A stretch of 64,000 nt of DNA from NCBI GenBank assembly GCA_964647785.1, contig CAZYJD010000002.1:14186-78185 (forward strand), written 5' to 3'. Positions 18,039-27,663 of this stretch are shown here, one piece after another (position 1 is the first letter of the stretch; every line of letters starts with the position of its first letter). This DNA comes from CAZYJD01 sp964647785. Lineage in GTDB: Bacteria > Bacteroidota > Bacteroidia > NS11-12g > UBA9320. The translations under genes were made by a program, and so were the position numbers. The notes under the pieces were generated by a model that worked only from the letters and a program-made list of their open reading frames with translations, was not told the origin of the DNA and made no database searches.

Positions 18039-19991
18039 TTATGATCTTTTACCCAATGCTCTGAAATTTTTAATGAGCACATCAAAGTCCATAGCGGGTT
18101 GGTAGTCCCTTGCATACAGGAAGTTAAAATGGGTTTTCAATTCTTCGTTCATTTCCTCATTCTTGAATCGTTCCCAAGGCTCGAATATGCCAATGATGTT
18201 CAGTGGAATTTCTGATGTAGGACCCCTAAAACCAACCCAGGTTTTACGGCCGAAGAGCGCGTTTAGTATATTTAGAAAATAGCCTTTTTTATCATGCTGA
18301 AATAGGATGATGAATGGCGATAGCAGCAACAATAACAATGATAAAAGGCGGTCTGATAAACGTTTTTTTCTTAAATTATCGGGGTTCAGAAGGCGGAGTT
18401 GTAATTGATCTGTGTAAAGTTCGCCACTCTCATTTTTTGAGTGGCTGCCAATGATGAAGCGGCTGCTTTCAGGAACAATTTTAAATTGCACATCGAGGTC
18501 GGCAGTCCGGTTCATCCAAAGAATAATATCAGCGGCAGGTACATCTTTACCACAAAAAATCACTTCCCCAATTTGGTACATGTCAATGATTTCTCTAAGC
18601 TGACTGAGTTCACCAATCAATTGAGAAGACTTGTTTGCAGGCTCGGGGCTCACAAAACCCATGAAACGATTTGGCGCCTTTATTTTGTTCAGCAAATCAA
18701 GTACGCGTTCGCGTTCATCTTGATTGCCCACGATTACCGTTTGAAGCTCTGGTGGCATTCCAAGATTGAAATTTCTGTACTTCATAAAATGAAACATCAA
18801 TCTGAGTCCAGTCATGGACAATAGTGTCCAAATGGCTCCAGTGAGTATGATACCTCTTGAGAAGCGTAAATTTTCTGGGAATAAGCTGTACACCGCGAGT
18901 ATCAGGATTGTTCCTGTGAAAACCCCCAGCGCAATTCTTCTTACCGATACGGGGTTGGTGTATCCTCCTGATATAAAAATGGAGCCGATCCAAAACAAGG
19001 TGTAGTAGGGGAAATGGAGGCGGATCAGCTCAGGAGGGTAGGATGTTATATACTTGATGTGTTCTTCCCAATAAGATTTGATGTAAAGCAGCCCACCAAA
19101 AATAATCAAGGCATCCAGCATTATTTGCCATGATTGCAACGCCCATCTTCTGGTTAAAGACAGTGCTGCCCGAAATACTACAGCTATTCTGATCAATGTG
19201 CTAAACGCCTGCGCCTTGCCTTTTCCGTAGTGTTTTTGAGCAAAAATGATCATCGCCTGGTAAAACACCTTTACATAGTTTACAGAGAACTTTTTGGTGC
19301 TTTCGCCTTTGTAATGAATAATGGTGGTTTCAGGGAAATAATAGTTCTTAAAACCCACCTGCTGTATTCGATATGAAAGATCGATATCTTCTCCGTACAT
19401 GAAGAAGGTTTCATCCAGTAAGCCTGTTTGATCCAAGGCACTTCTTCGCATAAACATAAATGCACCTGCCAGGACATCCACCTCATGGGTTTCAAATTCA
19501 TCCAGGTAACCCAGATGATACTTGCCGAAGCGCTTGCTCTTTGGAAACAATGAACTCAAACCAAACATTTTATAGAATGCCGTTTCGGGATCCGGAAGCC
19601 CCCTTTTACTTTCGGGTAAGAATCGACCACTTCCATCAATCATTCTCACTCCCAAAGCACCCGCATCTGAATGTGCATTCATAAAGGAGATGCATTTAAT
19701 GAAGCAATCTTTTTCAACCACAGTATCCGGGTTTAGCAGCAGCACATAGGTTCCGGTTGATTGCCTTATGGCCTGATTATTGGCTTTAGAAAAGCCCACA
19801 TTTTGGTCGTTGGCAATAAGGTTTACCCAAGGAAAATCATTTCGCACCATTTCTACCGATCCATCGGCGGAATGATTGTCAACCACCCATACTTCGGCTT
19901 CGATTCCGCGACAAGCCTCTATAACTGATTTCAGGCATTGTTCAAGAAAATACCTGACATTATAATTGACAATGACAATGGATAGTTCCAT
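18039..19991 (-). CDS. GT2 glycosyltransferase fused to a reduced sugar-transferase-like membrane domain
   Basis: A 650-aa inner-membrane protein. Residues 1-230 are a GT-A family 2 glycosyltransferase of the rhamnosyltransferase type: SIVIVNYNVRYFLEQCLKS, the metal-binding region LLLNPDTVVE, and the acceptor-side GEDIDLSYR. Several membrane helices follow (about 285-400), then a nucleotide-binding-like region (VIVGNQDERERVLDLL), and a C-terminal KRLSDRLLSLLLLLLSPFI plus FLNILNALFG resembling a shortened bacterial sugar transferase (WcaJ/ExoY) without its full catalytic motif. It probably extends or initiates an envelope polysaccharide. It follows proS by 6 nt on the same strand. No other polysaccharide genes are nearby. 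Confidence 0.85.
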   Translation of the reverse strand: MELSIVIVNYNVRYFLEQCLKSVIEACRGIEAEVWVVDNHSADGSVEMVRNDFPWVNLIANDQNVGFSKANNQAIRQSTGTYVLLLNPDTVVEKDCFIKCISFMNAHSDAGALGVRMIDGSGRFLPESKRGLPDPETAFYKMFGLSSLFPKSKRFGKYHLGYLDEFETHEVDVLAGAFMFMRRSALDQTGLLDETFFMYGEDIDLSYRIQQVGFKNYYFPETTIIHYKGESTKKFSVNYVKVFYQAMIIFAQKHYGKGKAQAFSTLIRIAVVFRAALSLTRRWALQSWQIMLDALIIFGGLLYIKSYWEEHIKYITSYPPELIRLHFPYYTLFWIGSIFISGGYTNPVSVRRIALGVFTGTILILAVYSLFPENLRFSRGIILTGAIWTLLSMTGLRLMFHFMKYRNFNLGMPPELQTVIVGNQDERERVLDLLNKIKAPNRFMGFVSPEPANKSSQLIGELSQLREIIDMYQIGEVIFCGKDVPAADIILWMNRTADLDVQFKIVPESSRFIIGSHSKNESGELYTDQLQLRLLNPDNLRKKRLSDRLLSLLLLLLSPFIILFQHDKKGYFLNILNALFGRKTWVGFRGPTSEIPLNIIGIFEPWERFKNEEMNEELKTHFNFLYARDYQPAMDFDVLIKNFRALGKRS

Positions 19992-19997
19992 CGCAGA

Positions 19998-21476
19998 TTA
20001 GTAGGCTCGAGCAAAAAGTACGCGCTGTTTGGATGGTTTCCCGCTGTACACGCAAAGTCCATTTTCACTTGGGTTATTCAAAGGAATACAACGGATGGTA
20101 GCCTTGCTTTTTTCTTTGATTTTCTCTTCTGTTTCGGAACTTCCATCCCAGTGCGCAGAGACAAAACCACCTTTGTTTTCGACCACATCCATGAATTCAT
20201 CCCAGCTGTCTACAGCATGGATGTTTTCATCCCGAAAATCAGAGGCTTTTAAGAACATATTTGCTTGTATGTTTTCGAGTAAATGGGTGATTTTTTTGCT
20301 GATATCATCCATTTGATAGGTGGTCTTCTCAAGGGTATCTCTTCGGAGTAACTCAACTGTTCCATTCTCAAGATCTCTTGGGCCCAGAGCGAGGCGCACC
20401 GGAACACCTTTTAATTCCCACTCGGCAAATTTAAATCCTGGTTTATGGGTGTCGCGATCATCGAACTTGGCAGAAATGCCCATGCTTTTTAATTCAGCAA
20501 TCAGGGGTTCTACTTTTTCGCTAATGGCTTCCAACTGTTCTTTGCCCTTGTAGATAGGCACAATGACCACCTGAATAGGCGCCAGCTTTGGAGGGAGCAC
20601 CAGGCCATGATCATCGCTATGAGCCATGATTAAAGCACCCATCAAACGAGTACTGACTCCCCAACTTGTGGCCCAAACGTACTCCTGTTTGCCTTCTTTA
20701 CTGGCGTATTTCACATCAAATGCTTTGGCAAAGTTTTGTCCCAGAAAGTGTGAAGTTCCCATTTGAAGTGCTTTACCATCCTGCATTAAACCTTCAATGC
20801 AATAGGTGTCTTCAGCTCCTGCAAATCTTTCATTTGCTGTTTTAATTCCCTGTATCACCGGTATTGCCAGGTGTTCTTCAGCAAAGCGAGTGTAGACACC
20901 GAGCATCTTTTCAGTTTCTTCAATGGCCTCTTCTTTGGTTGCATGTGCGGTATGCCCTTCTTGCCAGAGGAACTCAGCGGTTCTTAAGAAAAGTCGGGTT
21001 CTCATTTCCCAACGCACCACATTGGCCCATTGATTTAAGAGAATTGGCAAGTCGCGGTAACTCTGTATCCAGTTGCGGTAGGTATTCCATATGATGGCCT
21101 CACTTGTAGGACGAACAACCAACTCTTCTTCGAGCCTTGCTTCAGGGTCTACCATCAATTTTCCCTCTTTTGAAGGGTCGGTTTTGAGTCGGTAATGCGT
21201 CACCACTGCGCACTCTTTTGCAAATCCTTCGGCATTCTTTTCTTCCGCTTCAAAAAGACTTTTAGGAACAAATAGTGGGAAATATGCATTTGAATGTCCT
21301 GTTTCTTTGAACATGCTGTCTAATTGAGCTTGCATCTTTTCCCAAATGGCATAGCCATAGGGTTTGATTACCATACAGCCCCGTACGGCTGAATGCTCTG
21401 CTAAATCAGCATTGATGACAAGGTTGTTGTACCATTTTGAGTAGTCTTCTGACCTTTTTACCTTTTCAAATGACAT
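19998..21476 (-). CDS. proS: Prolyl-tRNA synthetase (archaeal/eukaryotic type)
   Basis: Class II aminoacyl-tRNA synthetase that charges tRNA-Pro. At 492 aa it is the short, editing-domain-free type usual in Bacteroidota. Motif 1 lies near HSAVRGCMVIKPYGYAIW, motif 2 in VVRWEMRTRLFLRTAEFLWQ, and the signature VRPTSEAIIWNTYRNWIQSY is present. The anticodon-binding domain follows from about residue 280 (PIQVVIVPIY). The C-terminus ends with KQRVLFARAY, typical of this type. It is followed on the same strand by the glycosyltransferase. Divergent from the repeat-rich lipoprotein, with 94 nt between starts. Confidence 0.97.
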   Translation of the reverse strand: MSFEKVKRSEDYSKWYNNLVINADLAEHSAVRGCMVIKPYGYAIWEKMQAQLDSMFKETGHSNAYFPLFVPKSLFEAEEKNAEGFAKECAVVTHYRLKTDPSKEGKLMVDPEARLEEELVVRPTSEAIIWNTYRNWIQSYRDLPILLNQWANVVRWEMRTRLFLRTAEFLWQEGHTAHATKEEAIEETEKMLGVYTRFAEEHLAIPVIQGIKTANERFAGAEDTYCIEGLMQDGKALQMGTSHFLGQNFAKAFDVKYASKEGKQEYVWATSWGVSTRLMGALIMAHSDDHGLVLPPKLAPIQVVIVPIYKGKEQLEAISEKVEPLIAELKSMGISAKFDDRDTHKPGFKFAEWELKGVPVRLALGPRDLENGTVELLRRDTLEKTTYQMDDISKKITHLLENIQANMFLKASDFRDENIHAVDSWDEFMDVVENKGGFVSAHWDGSSETEEKIKEKSKATIRCIPLNNPSENGLCVYSGKPSKQRVLFARAY

Positions 21477-21570
21477 GGTATTAAGTGAGTTTGGAATGTT
21501 TTTTGTAAAATTAGATGAGGAAGCGCAAAAATAGCCTATTGCGCGCGTTAATTTGAAAACCCCTTGGCCT

Positions 21571-23381
21571 ATGAAGCTTTATAACTTACTACTGATTTCA
21601 ATTGTATTGGTGTTGAGTTCTTGTTCATCAGCACTTAAAACCACTTATCGCAATGGAGACTTCATTGATGATGTATACCACCAGCCAGACATGGACGACA
21701 GAAGGTTGGCTTTGGACAGGCAGCCCGCTCCCATTCCTCAACAAGAAGAAGAGTCGTTGAATTTGGTGCCCTACACAGGAAGCAATGCGGAAGATGTTCA
21801 AAACCAATCGGTTCCACGAACACAGGAAAATGCAAGTTACAGTCGCGACTTTTCATACGAGAACCATTTTAATCGGTTGAATGGCAATGATTTCAACACT
21901 TATGACGCCTATCGCGATGGCTATCAGGATGGCTATTCTGATGGAACTTTTACCGGTCGCAGGTATAATAACTGGTCATATAACACCTGGGCTGACCCCT
22001 GGTACAACCCCTATTGGTATGGCGGTGGCTGGAATACATGGAATCCAAGGCCTCGCAGTGGTTTTTGGGTAGGTTACAACACTTGGTCAGGTTGGAATGC
22101 AGGTTTTGGTTGGGGGTATGATCCTTGGCGCTGGAATAGCTGGAATCGTTGGAATGCTCCTGTTTACAACCCGTGGTGTGGCTCTTTCAACACTTGGGGG
22201 GGCGGATACAACCCATATTGGGGTTGGGGAGGCAATCACTGGTACTCGAACAGTTGGAATCCTTATTGGGGCGGAAATTTTTACCAACAGAACATCTATT
22301 ATGGGAATGGTTGGAACCGCAATACAGGCAGAACCATTTACCGCACAACGAACAATGGCTCTTCAGGTAACTCTGGAACACAGTATGTGCCTAGAGGTCG
22401 CACGGATGATAATGCGCCACGACAAAGTGGAACGATTCGCCCGGGCGATAATAGTCCGAGACCGCGCATGGTAACCCCTCAAAATGGAAGCGGAACGGAT
22501 GTGCCTGCGAATAATAACCATAATCAGGTGCGTCCCGCTGAAAGGCCAAAACCGGATGTGCAACCCGATCAAAGTAGCCCGCGTTATCCAGGAAACAATA
22601 CTGTTCAGCCGGGGGGTGTTCAAAGAGATCGGACTCCTTCTCGCTCGAATGACCAATTAACCCCTCGATCACCATCCAGTGGCAATCCGTCAAATCGCAC
22701 GCAGCCGAGCAATGCCCCTGTACGACAGCCAAGAAACGATCAACCGGTGTATCGGGGTACACCATCCGGAACTCCATCGAATGATAGACAACCTTCGCCT
22801 CGCTCACCAGGAGGAAGTGGAACGTATCAGCGCTCTAATCAACCATCTGGTAATTCGACGAGAGACAACTATTCAGCTCCCTCGCGTTCAGGTAGCCGAT
22901 CACCTTCGAGCTATTCAACGCCTTCACGGAGCAACAACACCCCGTCTCGGAACTACTCGAGTCCTTCACGGAGCAGCAGCACTCCATCTCGTAACTACTC
23001 GAGTCNNNNNNNNNNNNNNNNNNNNNNNNNNNNNNNNNNNNNNNNNNNNNNNNNNNNNNNNNNNNNNNNNNNNNNNNNNNNNNNNNNNNNNNNNNNNNNN
23101 NNNNNCGTAACTACTCGAGTCCTTCACGGAGCAGCAGCACTCCATCTCGTAACTACTCGAGTCCTTCACGGAGCAACAACACCCCATCTCGTAACTACTC
23201 GAGTCCTTCACGGAGCAGCAGCACTCCATCCCGTAACTACTCGAGTCCTTCGCGGAGCAGCAGCACTCCATCCCGTAACTATTCGAGTCCTTCACGAAGC
23301 AACAACACCCCATCTCGAAGTTCCTCAGGCAGAACTTCGGGTGGTTCATCAGGGTCAACGCGAAGCAGCCGACCTAGATAA
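21571..23381 (+). CDS. Aromatic- and serine-rich repeat lipoprotein, interrupted by an assembly gap
   Basis: Predicted lipoprotein; the ATG at 21571 gives the signal LLLISIVLVLSSC. The N-terminal third is ordinary (DAYRDGYQDGYSDGTF). Residues about 125-265 are extremely rich in W, Y, N and G, for example NPYWGWGGNHW. A basic, P/N/R/Q-rich part follows, then tandem 14-aa repeats of the form PSRNYSSPSRSSST. The gap at 23006-23105 lies inside the repeats. After the gap the original frame is found one phase later (the 100 Ns are a placeholder), and it runs to TAA at 23379-23381, ending STRSSRPR. The true length is unknown. Function unknown; the composition suggests a low-complexity surface or matrix protein. 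Confidence 0.75.
22921..23320 (+). repeat. 42-nt tandem repeat coding for PSRNYSSPSRSSST-type units
   Basis: Units of 42 nt begin at 22921, 22963, 23121, 23163, 23205, 23247 and 23289 (last one partial). Two variants alternate irregularly, coding SRSSST or SRSNNT. The assembly gap sits between the second and third visible units, so the copy number is not resolved. Confidence 0.95.
23006..23105. other. Assembly gap of 100 N inside the tandem repeats
   Basis: The 55 nt left of the gap (22951-23005) recur exactly at 23108-23162, and the base before them differs. A 100-N run is the usual placeholder, so the real distance is unknown. Confidence 0.95.
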
Positions 23382-23411
23382 ATTAACCAATAACAAAACC
23401 ATATTGAGGAA

Positions 23412-24908
23412 ATGAAAAATACGATATTCACCATCGCCTTGACCATTTACGCCCTTTGCAGTTTTGCGCAAACCGATGTAGATGCGCTAAGATATTCACA
23501 AAGATCGATCAGTGGTTCCGCTCGAACTGCTGCCATGGGAGGAGCTGCAGGTGCCATGGGTGCCGATGTACTTAGCATGGCCATCAACCCGGCCGGTATT
23601 GCTCAGTACAGAAGCAATGAATGGAACATTGGCCTGGCATATAATTTGGGCCTGAATGAAGCAAACTACCTTGGTGGTCGCTCAACTGAACTCCGATCTG
23701 GGGTCAATATCCCTGCCACTGGTGTGGTGTTTACGAATTTGTATTACGACCGAGATGGAAAGCTTCGAAAAGATGGATGGGTGAATCTCAACTGGGGCAT
23801 GTCTTTTCAAAGAGCAGCAAACTACAATCGCACCATTGCATTTGATGGAACGAACAATCAAAATAGCTTCCTTGATCACATAGCCGAAAGATCGCAGGGT
23901 CTTACAACTTTTGATTTCGGGGGCAGTAGTCAGGATTTTAATGAAGGGTTCAGTTACCTGGAGGATATGTTTTGGTGGGCATATCTCATCGATAGCAGCG
24001 GACCAGGGCAATATATGGGCTCTTATGATCCACGTTTCAATGTTATGGAGCAAAGGGGGTTGCTTACACAAAAAGGTAGCAGCAATGAATGGCATCTAAG
24101 TGTGGCTGCCAATTATTCGAATAAGGTTTATCTGGGTGGCGGTTTGCATATCAGTCGCTTTCGTTATGAAGAGCGGATGGAGTTTCAGGAAATTGACGAC
24201 CCCAGAACCGTTTGGAATTTCAATGAATATACCCTTGAACGCTCGCTATCGAGCAGGGGTACAGGATTGGGGATGAATTTGGGCGTGATTGTGCTTCCAA
24301 CCGAGAGCTTAAGGGCTGGTGTGAGCTTGCAAATACCAACAGTGGTGAGTTTGAATGATGAGTTCAGCGATGAATTGAGTACACTGCTCGACAATGGGGA
24401 ACGCTTTGATTACCGCACACGCGACAGTCGATTTGATTATGAGCTGAGCACTCCTTTGAGAACCACCGTGAGTGCTGCATATCTTTTTGGAAAAAAAGGG
24501 CTGATTTCTGCCGATGTAGAAATGTTGAATTATCAAAGCATGCGACTCAATCCTGAAGAGAGTGGTTTCGGCTCATATTTCGCCACGCAAAACCGCAATA
24601 TTTCTGATAAATACGATCGTGCTGTGAATTTGCGACTTGGAGGAGAGTGGAACAGTGGGAATCTTCGTTTCAGGGCGGGCTATGCAAACCAAGGAAATCC
24701 GTTTAGGAATAACCCCAATTTCAACCGTTCACAATACACCGCGGGTTTTGGTATTCGTGAAGGGAGAATCGCCCTGGATGTTGCTTACGTGCATACCCGG
24801 ATAAAGGATGTTTATTTCCCCTACCAACTGAGTAATGGAAGCGCTCCTGGAGTGAATAACCTTTGGATAAACAATGCCATTATGCTCAGCTTATCCGGTA
24901 AATTTTAG
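23412..24908 (+). CDS. FadL/OmpP1-like outer-membrane transport protein
   Basis: A 498-aa protein with signal peptide (TIALTIYALCSFAQ) and the start region SARTAAMGGAAGAMGADVLSMAINPAGIAQ, which is the hallmark of the FadL/TodX/OmpP1 group, where similar proteins are often named hemin receptors. The rest is a long run of alternating strands (WNIGLAYNLGLNE, GWVNLNWGMSFQRA, AAYLFGKKGLISADVEML) ending IMLSLSGKF with the terminal phenylalanine of outer-membrane barrels. Members carry hydrophobic compounds through the outer membrane; the substrate here is unknown. It follows the repeat lipoprotein by about 30 nt in the same direction. Confidence in the family is good. Confidence 0.88.
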   Translation: MKNTIFTIALTIYALCSFAQTDVDALRYSQRSISGSARTAAMGGAAGAMGADVLSMAINPAGIAQYRSNEWNIGLAYNLGLNEANYLGGRSTELRSGVNIPATGVVFTNLYYDRDGKLRKDGWVNLNWGMSFQRAANYNRTIAFDGTNNQNSFLDHIAERSQGLTTFDFGGSSQDFNEGFSYLEDMFWWAYLIDSSGPGQYMGSYDPRFNVMEQRGLLTQKGSSNEWHLSVAANYSNKVYLGGGLHISRFRYEERMEFQEIDDPRTVWNFNEYTLERSLSSRGTGLGMNLGVIVLPTESLRAGVSLQIPTVVSLNDEFSDELSTLLDNGERFDYRTRDSRFDYELSTPLRTTVSAAYLFGKKGLISADVEMLNYQSMRLNPEESGFGSYFATQNRNISDKYDRAVNLRLGGEWNSGNLRFRAGYANQGNPFRNNPNFNRSQYTAGFGIREGRIALDVAYVHTRIKDVYFPYQLSNGSAPGVNNLWINNAIMLSLSGKF

Positions 24909-24913
24909 AAGGA

Positions 24914-25597
24914 TTAGTAGGTCTTCGAAAACCTTCTGCTGATGATTTGGTCTTTGTTCTGAATTCTGATAATGTACATGCCGGAATTCAAGTTTTGAAC
25001 ATCAATTTGGCTTAACTTTTCCTGCACATGACCTTCTCGAATCAACTTGCCATCTGTTGAAAGAATGGACCATTGAAAAGCATTGGCCTCCGGAAAGTCA
25101 ATGAAAAGTTTAGAATCCGTTGGGCTAGGATATACTTTAATGTTTTCAGTTTTCTTATCGTTGATGCTCAGGCCCCATCCGTGAACATAAAAAGTCGTGG
25201 TGGCTGAAACAGCAGGGTCACTCTTTGCGTAGATGCGAATGCGGTTATTGCCTCTACCGAGGTTATTCAAGGGATAGAAGTTCACCTTAAAGTCGAAACT
25301 GTCACCGCTCGCCAATGTAAATTCAGCAGAGTCAATTTCGATGGCGTGGCAAAGGGCATTATCGCATACGGCTGCCGTCCATTCGGCGGGCAGTTCATTG
25401 GTTTCGCGAATCCATATAAATTCTGTGTGTATGGAGTTGTTCACGAAGGTGTTTTTTGCGATGATTTCAAATTCACTGATATACCCCGAACCATAAGAGG
25501 AGTTTGAATGGAATTCAATTCCCTGCCCAAAGGCATTGGAGAACAATAAAAAGCACAGCAAAGAGAGTAAGGATTTCAATTTCATATCGTTGTTCAT
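24914..25597 (-). CDS. Small secreted protein with T9SS type A sorting domain
   Basis: A 227-aa exported protein. The frame starts with two possible ATGs, 25597 and 25585; both leave an intact signal peptide (LLSLLCFLLFSNAFGQ). The mature part (about 25-140) is a beta-sandwich-like region with the pair CDNALC. The last 80 residues are a type A sorting domain: KVYPSPTDSKLFIDFP, then SGMYIIRIQNKDQIISRRFSK, which targets cargo to the type IX secretion system. The function of the N-terminal region is unknown. It is convergent with the FadL-like gene, with 5 nt between stops. Confidence 0.85.
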   Translation of the reverse strand: MNNDMKLKSLLSLLCFLLFSNAFGQGIEFHSNSSYGSGYISEFEIIAKNTFVNNSIHTEFIWIRETNELPAEWTAAVCDNALCHAIEIDSAEFTLASGDSFDFKVNFYPLNNLGRGNNRIRIYAKSDPAVSATTTFYVHGWGLSINDKKTENIKVYPSPTDSKLFIDFPEANAFQWSILSTDGKLIREGHVQEKLSQIDVQNLNSGMYIIRIQNKDQIISRRFSKTY

Positions 25598-25610
25598 GTA
25601 AGATTAGCGA

Positions 25611-25618
25611 CAAATTTA
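25611..25618 (-). promoter_or_regulatory. -7 box (TAAATTTG, minus strand) for the small T9SS protein
   Basis: Exact TAnnTTTG match on the minus strand, 13 nt before the ATG at 25597, again predicting a very short leader. No -33 TTG at normal distance. Confidence 0.4.
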
Positions 25619-25750
25619 GCTTTTTCAGATTCGTGCAAATAGCACAAGTGTGTGAGATTGTATACAGATTGTAATAAAATGACGGAAGCGAAAATCGTAA
25701 AAGGTGCAGTGGATGGTATCTTCGTAGGAATATTGACCGCTTTCATACCT

Positions 25751-27658
25751 ATGTATCGTCTGTTCTTTCTCATGTTGGGGGGGCTGCTTTTTGCGGAGTG
25801 CTCTTGGGCACAGCTGGTTGTTAGCGAGGTGAACGAAGGCACCTTGGTCAGAAATGTTTTGGTGGGCAATGGCATTGAAACGCAAAACATCAAGTATACC
25901 GGTTATAGTGGTTCGTTGGGATTCTTTGACAACGGCGCTGCCAGCGGCCTTTCTGTTGATGAGGGTATCATGATAACCACAGGGGTTCTTGATGGCGTAA
26001 AAGGTCCTAATCAAGAGCAGTTTTTTAATTCGGGAAACCAAAACACAGCCGGAAGCCCTCTCTTGGATAAGTACGCCACCAGGGCAACAGGCGATGCAGC
26101 AATACTGGAGTTTCAATTCAAGCCATTGGCAAAGGATGTGGTTTTCAATTACATATTTGCTTCAGAGGAATATACTTTTTACGTGGATCAGGGGGTCAAT
26201 GATATTTTTGGGTTTTTCATTAGCGGGCCCGGAATAGCAGGTGAGCAAAATGTGGCCTTGATTCCAGGCACCAGCATCCCCGTGGCTGTAGACAACGTTA
26301 ATCACAAGAGAAATACCGAATATTACATCGACAATCCATTTGATAATAATTTATCCCAGCCTGTGTTGCATGAGTATTTGCAACCCAACGGATTTACCAC
26401 GCGTTTAACAGCATCCTTGGAATTAGAGCCATGTGAATGGTACACCATTAAACTGGCCATTGCAGATGTGGGAGATAAACTTTTGGATTCTTGGGTCTTT
26501 ATTGAAGCTGGAAGTTTCAGACACAAGACCCTGATAGGAAATGATACATTTTTTTGTGCCGAAGGATTTAAACATACATTGAATGCAGGTCATCCCGGTG
26601 AAAAGGTAGAATGGAGTACCGGTGATACCACCCAAGAGATAATGGTTAGCACCTTTGGTACTTACTGGGTGGATGTATACACCAAGTGCGGGAAATTCAG
26701 AGATGAAATAACCTTGAGACCAGCCATTTCTGATCTCAATCTCGGCAAGGATACATTTGTTTGTGGCAATGAAATAGAATTAACGCTTGGGTTTAAGAAC
26801 CGGGTGTTTGAAAAATATCTTTGGAACGATGGAAGCAGAGCAGATACCCTCGCTGTTAGTAGTCCTGGTAAATATTGGGTTGAGGTGGAGCGATATGGCT
26901 GCAAGGCCTCTGATACTTTGGAAATCGTAGAAAAGGAGATCCCGGTTTTTGATTTGGGTACAGACAGCTTGTATTGCGGAGCTTTTGATCGTTTGATTTC
27001 ACCTCCTGCAGCGGATAGCTTTCATTGGTCAGACGGCCATCTGCAAATTTCCCGAAACATTAATCAGCCTGGAAAGTATATTTTGTATTTGGAGAAAGAC
27101 GGATGTCATTACAGCGATACGCTTTCAATCAGTCAGATCTTGCCGCATACCACTGATCTGGGACCAGATATTTTTGTTTGCGAGAATGATGCCATCCGAT
27201 TGAAATCAGGAATACTGGATACAGCCAATTATTCTTTCACCTGGAGCACGGGAGAAACAAGTCCGGTCATTTTTGTAAAAGAAAGCGGAAGCTACAGCCT
27301 GTTGGTTCGTCAGAAAGAATGCGGTTTTGAATCAACCGATGAAGTAAATGTGGTGATTGTTGAGGGCAGTTCTGGTATCTTCACCCCCAACGCTTTTAGC
27401 CCTGGTGATGCCGATGGAATCAACAATGTATTCAAACCCATACAGCAGTTTGTTACCATACAAGGCTACACTTTGCATGTGTACAATCTTTGGGGCGAAT
27501 TGTTGTTTGAGACCAATGATCCTGAAATGGGCTGGGATGGCACCTTCGAAGGAGAACTCATGCCCGAAGGTATGTACATTTGGTCTTTGGAAATTCGTTC
27601 GAATTGCATTCCGCCTGAGGAACAATTCAAAAGGGGTACATTGATGTTGTTCAGATAG
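25751..27658 (+). CDS. Large surface protein: choice-of-anchor-L domain plus T9SS type B sorting domain
   Basis: A secreted protein of about 635 aa. The frame is open further upstream (GTG 25652, ATG 25679), but the ATG at 25751 gives a clean signal peptide (RLFFLMLGGLLFAECSWAQ). Residues about 30-240 form a choice-of-anchor-L domain, with SEEYTFYVDQGVNDIFGFFISGPG and DSWVFIEAGSF. A set of Ig-like or cysteine-bearing repeats follows, each starting like LGKDTFVCGNEIELTLG or LGPDIFVCENDAIRL. The last 85 residues are a type B (gliding-motility C-terminal) sorting domain, beginning TPNAFSPGDADGINNVFKP. Probably a surface adhesin or matrix protein. Ligand unknown. Confidence 0.9.
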   Translation: MYRLFFLMLGGLLFAECSWAQLVVSEVNEGTLVRNVLVGNGIETQNIKYTGYSGSLGFFDNGAASGLSVDEGIMITTGVLDGVKGPNQEQFFNSGNQNTAGSPLLDKYATRATGDAAILEFQFKPLAKDVVFNYIFASEEYTFYVDQGVNDIFGFFISGPGIAGEQNVALIPGTSIPVAVDNVNHKRNTEYYIDNPFDNNLSQPVLHEYLQPNGFTTRLTASLELEPCEWYTIKLAIADVGDKLLDSWVFIEAGSFRHKTLIGNDTFFCAEGFKHTLNAGHPGEKVEWSTGDTTQEIMVSTFGTYWVDVYTKCGKFRDEITLRPAISDLNLGKDTFVCGNEIELTLGFKNRVFEKYLWNDGSRADTLAVSSPGKYWVEVERYGCKASDTLEIVEKEIPVFDLGTDSLYCGAFDRLISPPAADSFHWSDGHLQISRNINQPGKYILYLEKDGCHYSDTLSISQILPHTTDLGPDIFVCENDAIRLKSGILDTANYSFTWSTGETSPVIFVKESGSYSLLVRQKECGFESTDEVNVVIVEGSSGIFTPNAFSPGDADGINNVFKPIQQFVTIQGYTLHVYNLWGELLFETNDPEMGWDGTFEGELMPEGMYIWSLEIRSNCIPPEEQFKRGTLMLFR

Positions 27659-27663
27659 AAGTT

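Noticed and set aside
22921..23320. Regular 42-nt repeats that could be taken for a CRISPR array
   Set aside because: The units are contiguous and coding (PSRNYSSPSRSSST) with no unique spacers and no cas genes nearby.
23106..23381. Repeat translation VTTRVLHGAAALH continuing the frame across the N gap
   Set aside because: It is the wrong phase caused by the arbitrary 100-N gap; the phase that gives RNYSSPSR repeats continues the protein and ends at 23381.
25594..26116. Minus-strand frames opposite the choice-of-anchor-L gene
   Set aside because: They are antisense shadows of the T9SS-B protein, with no recognisable family.
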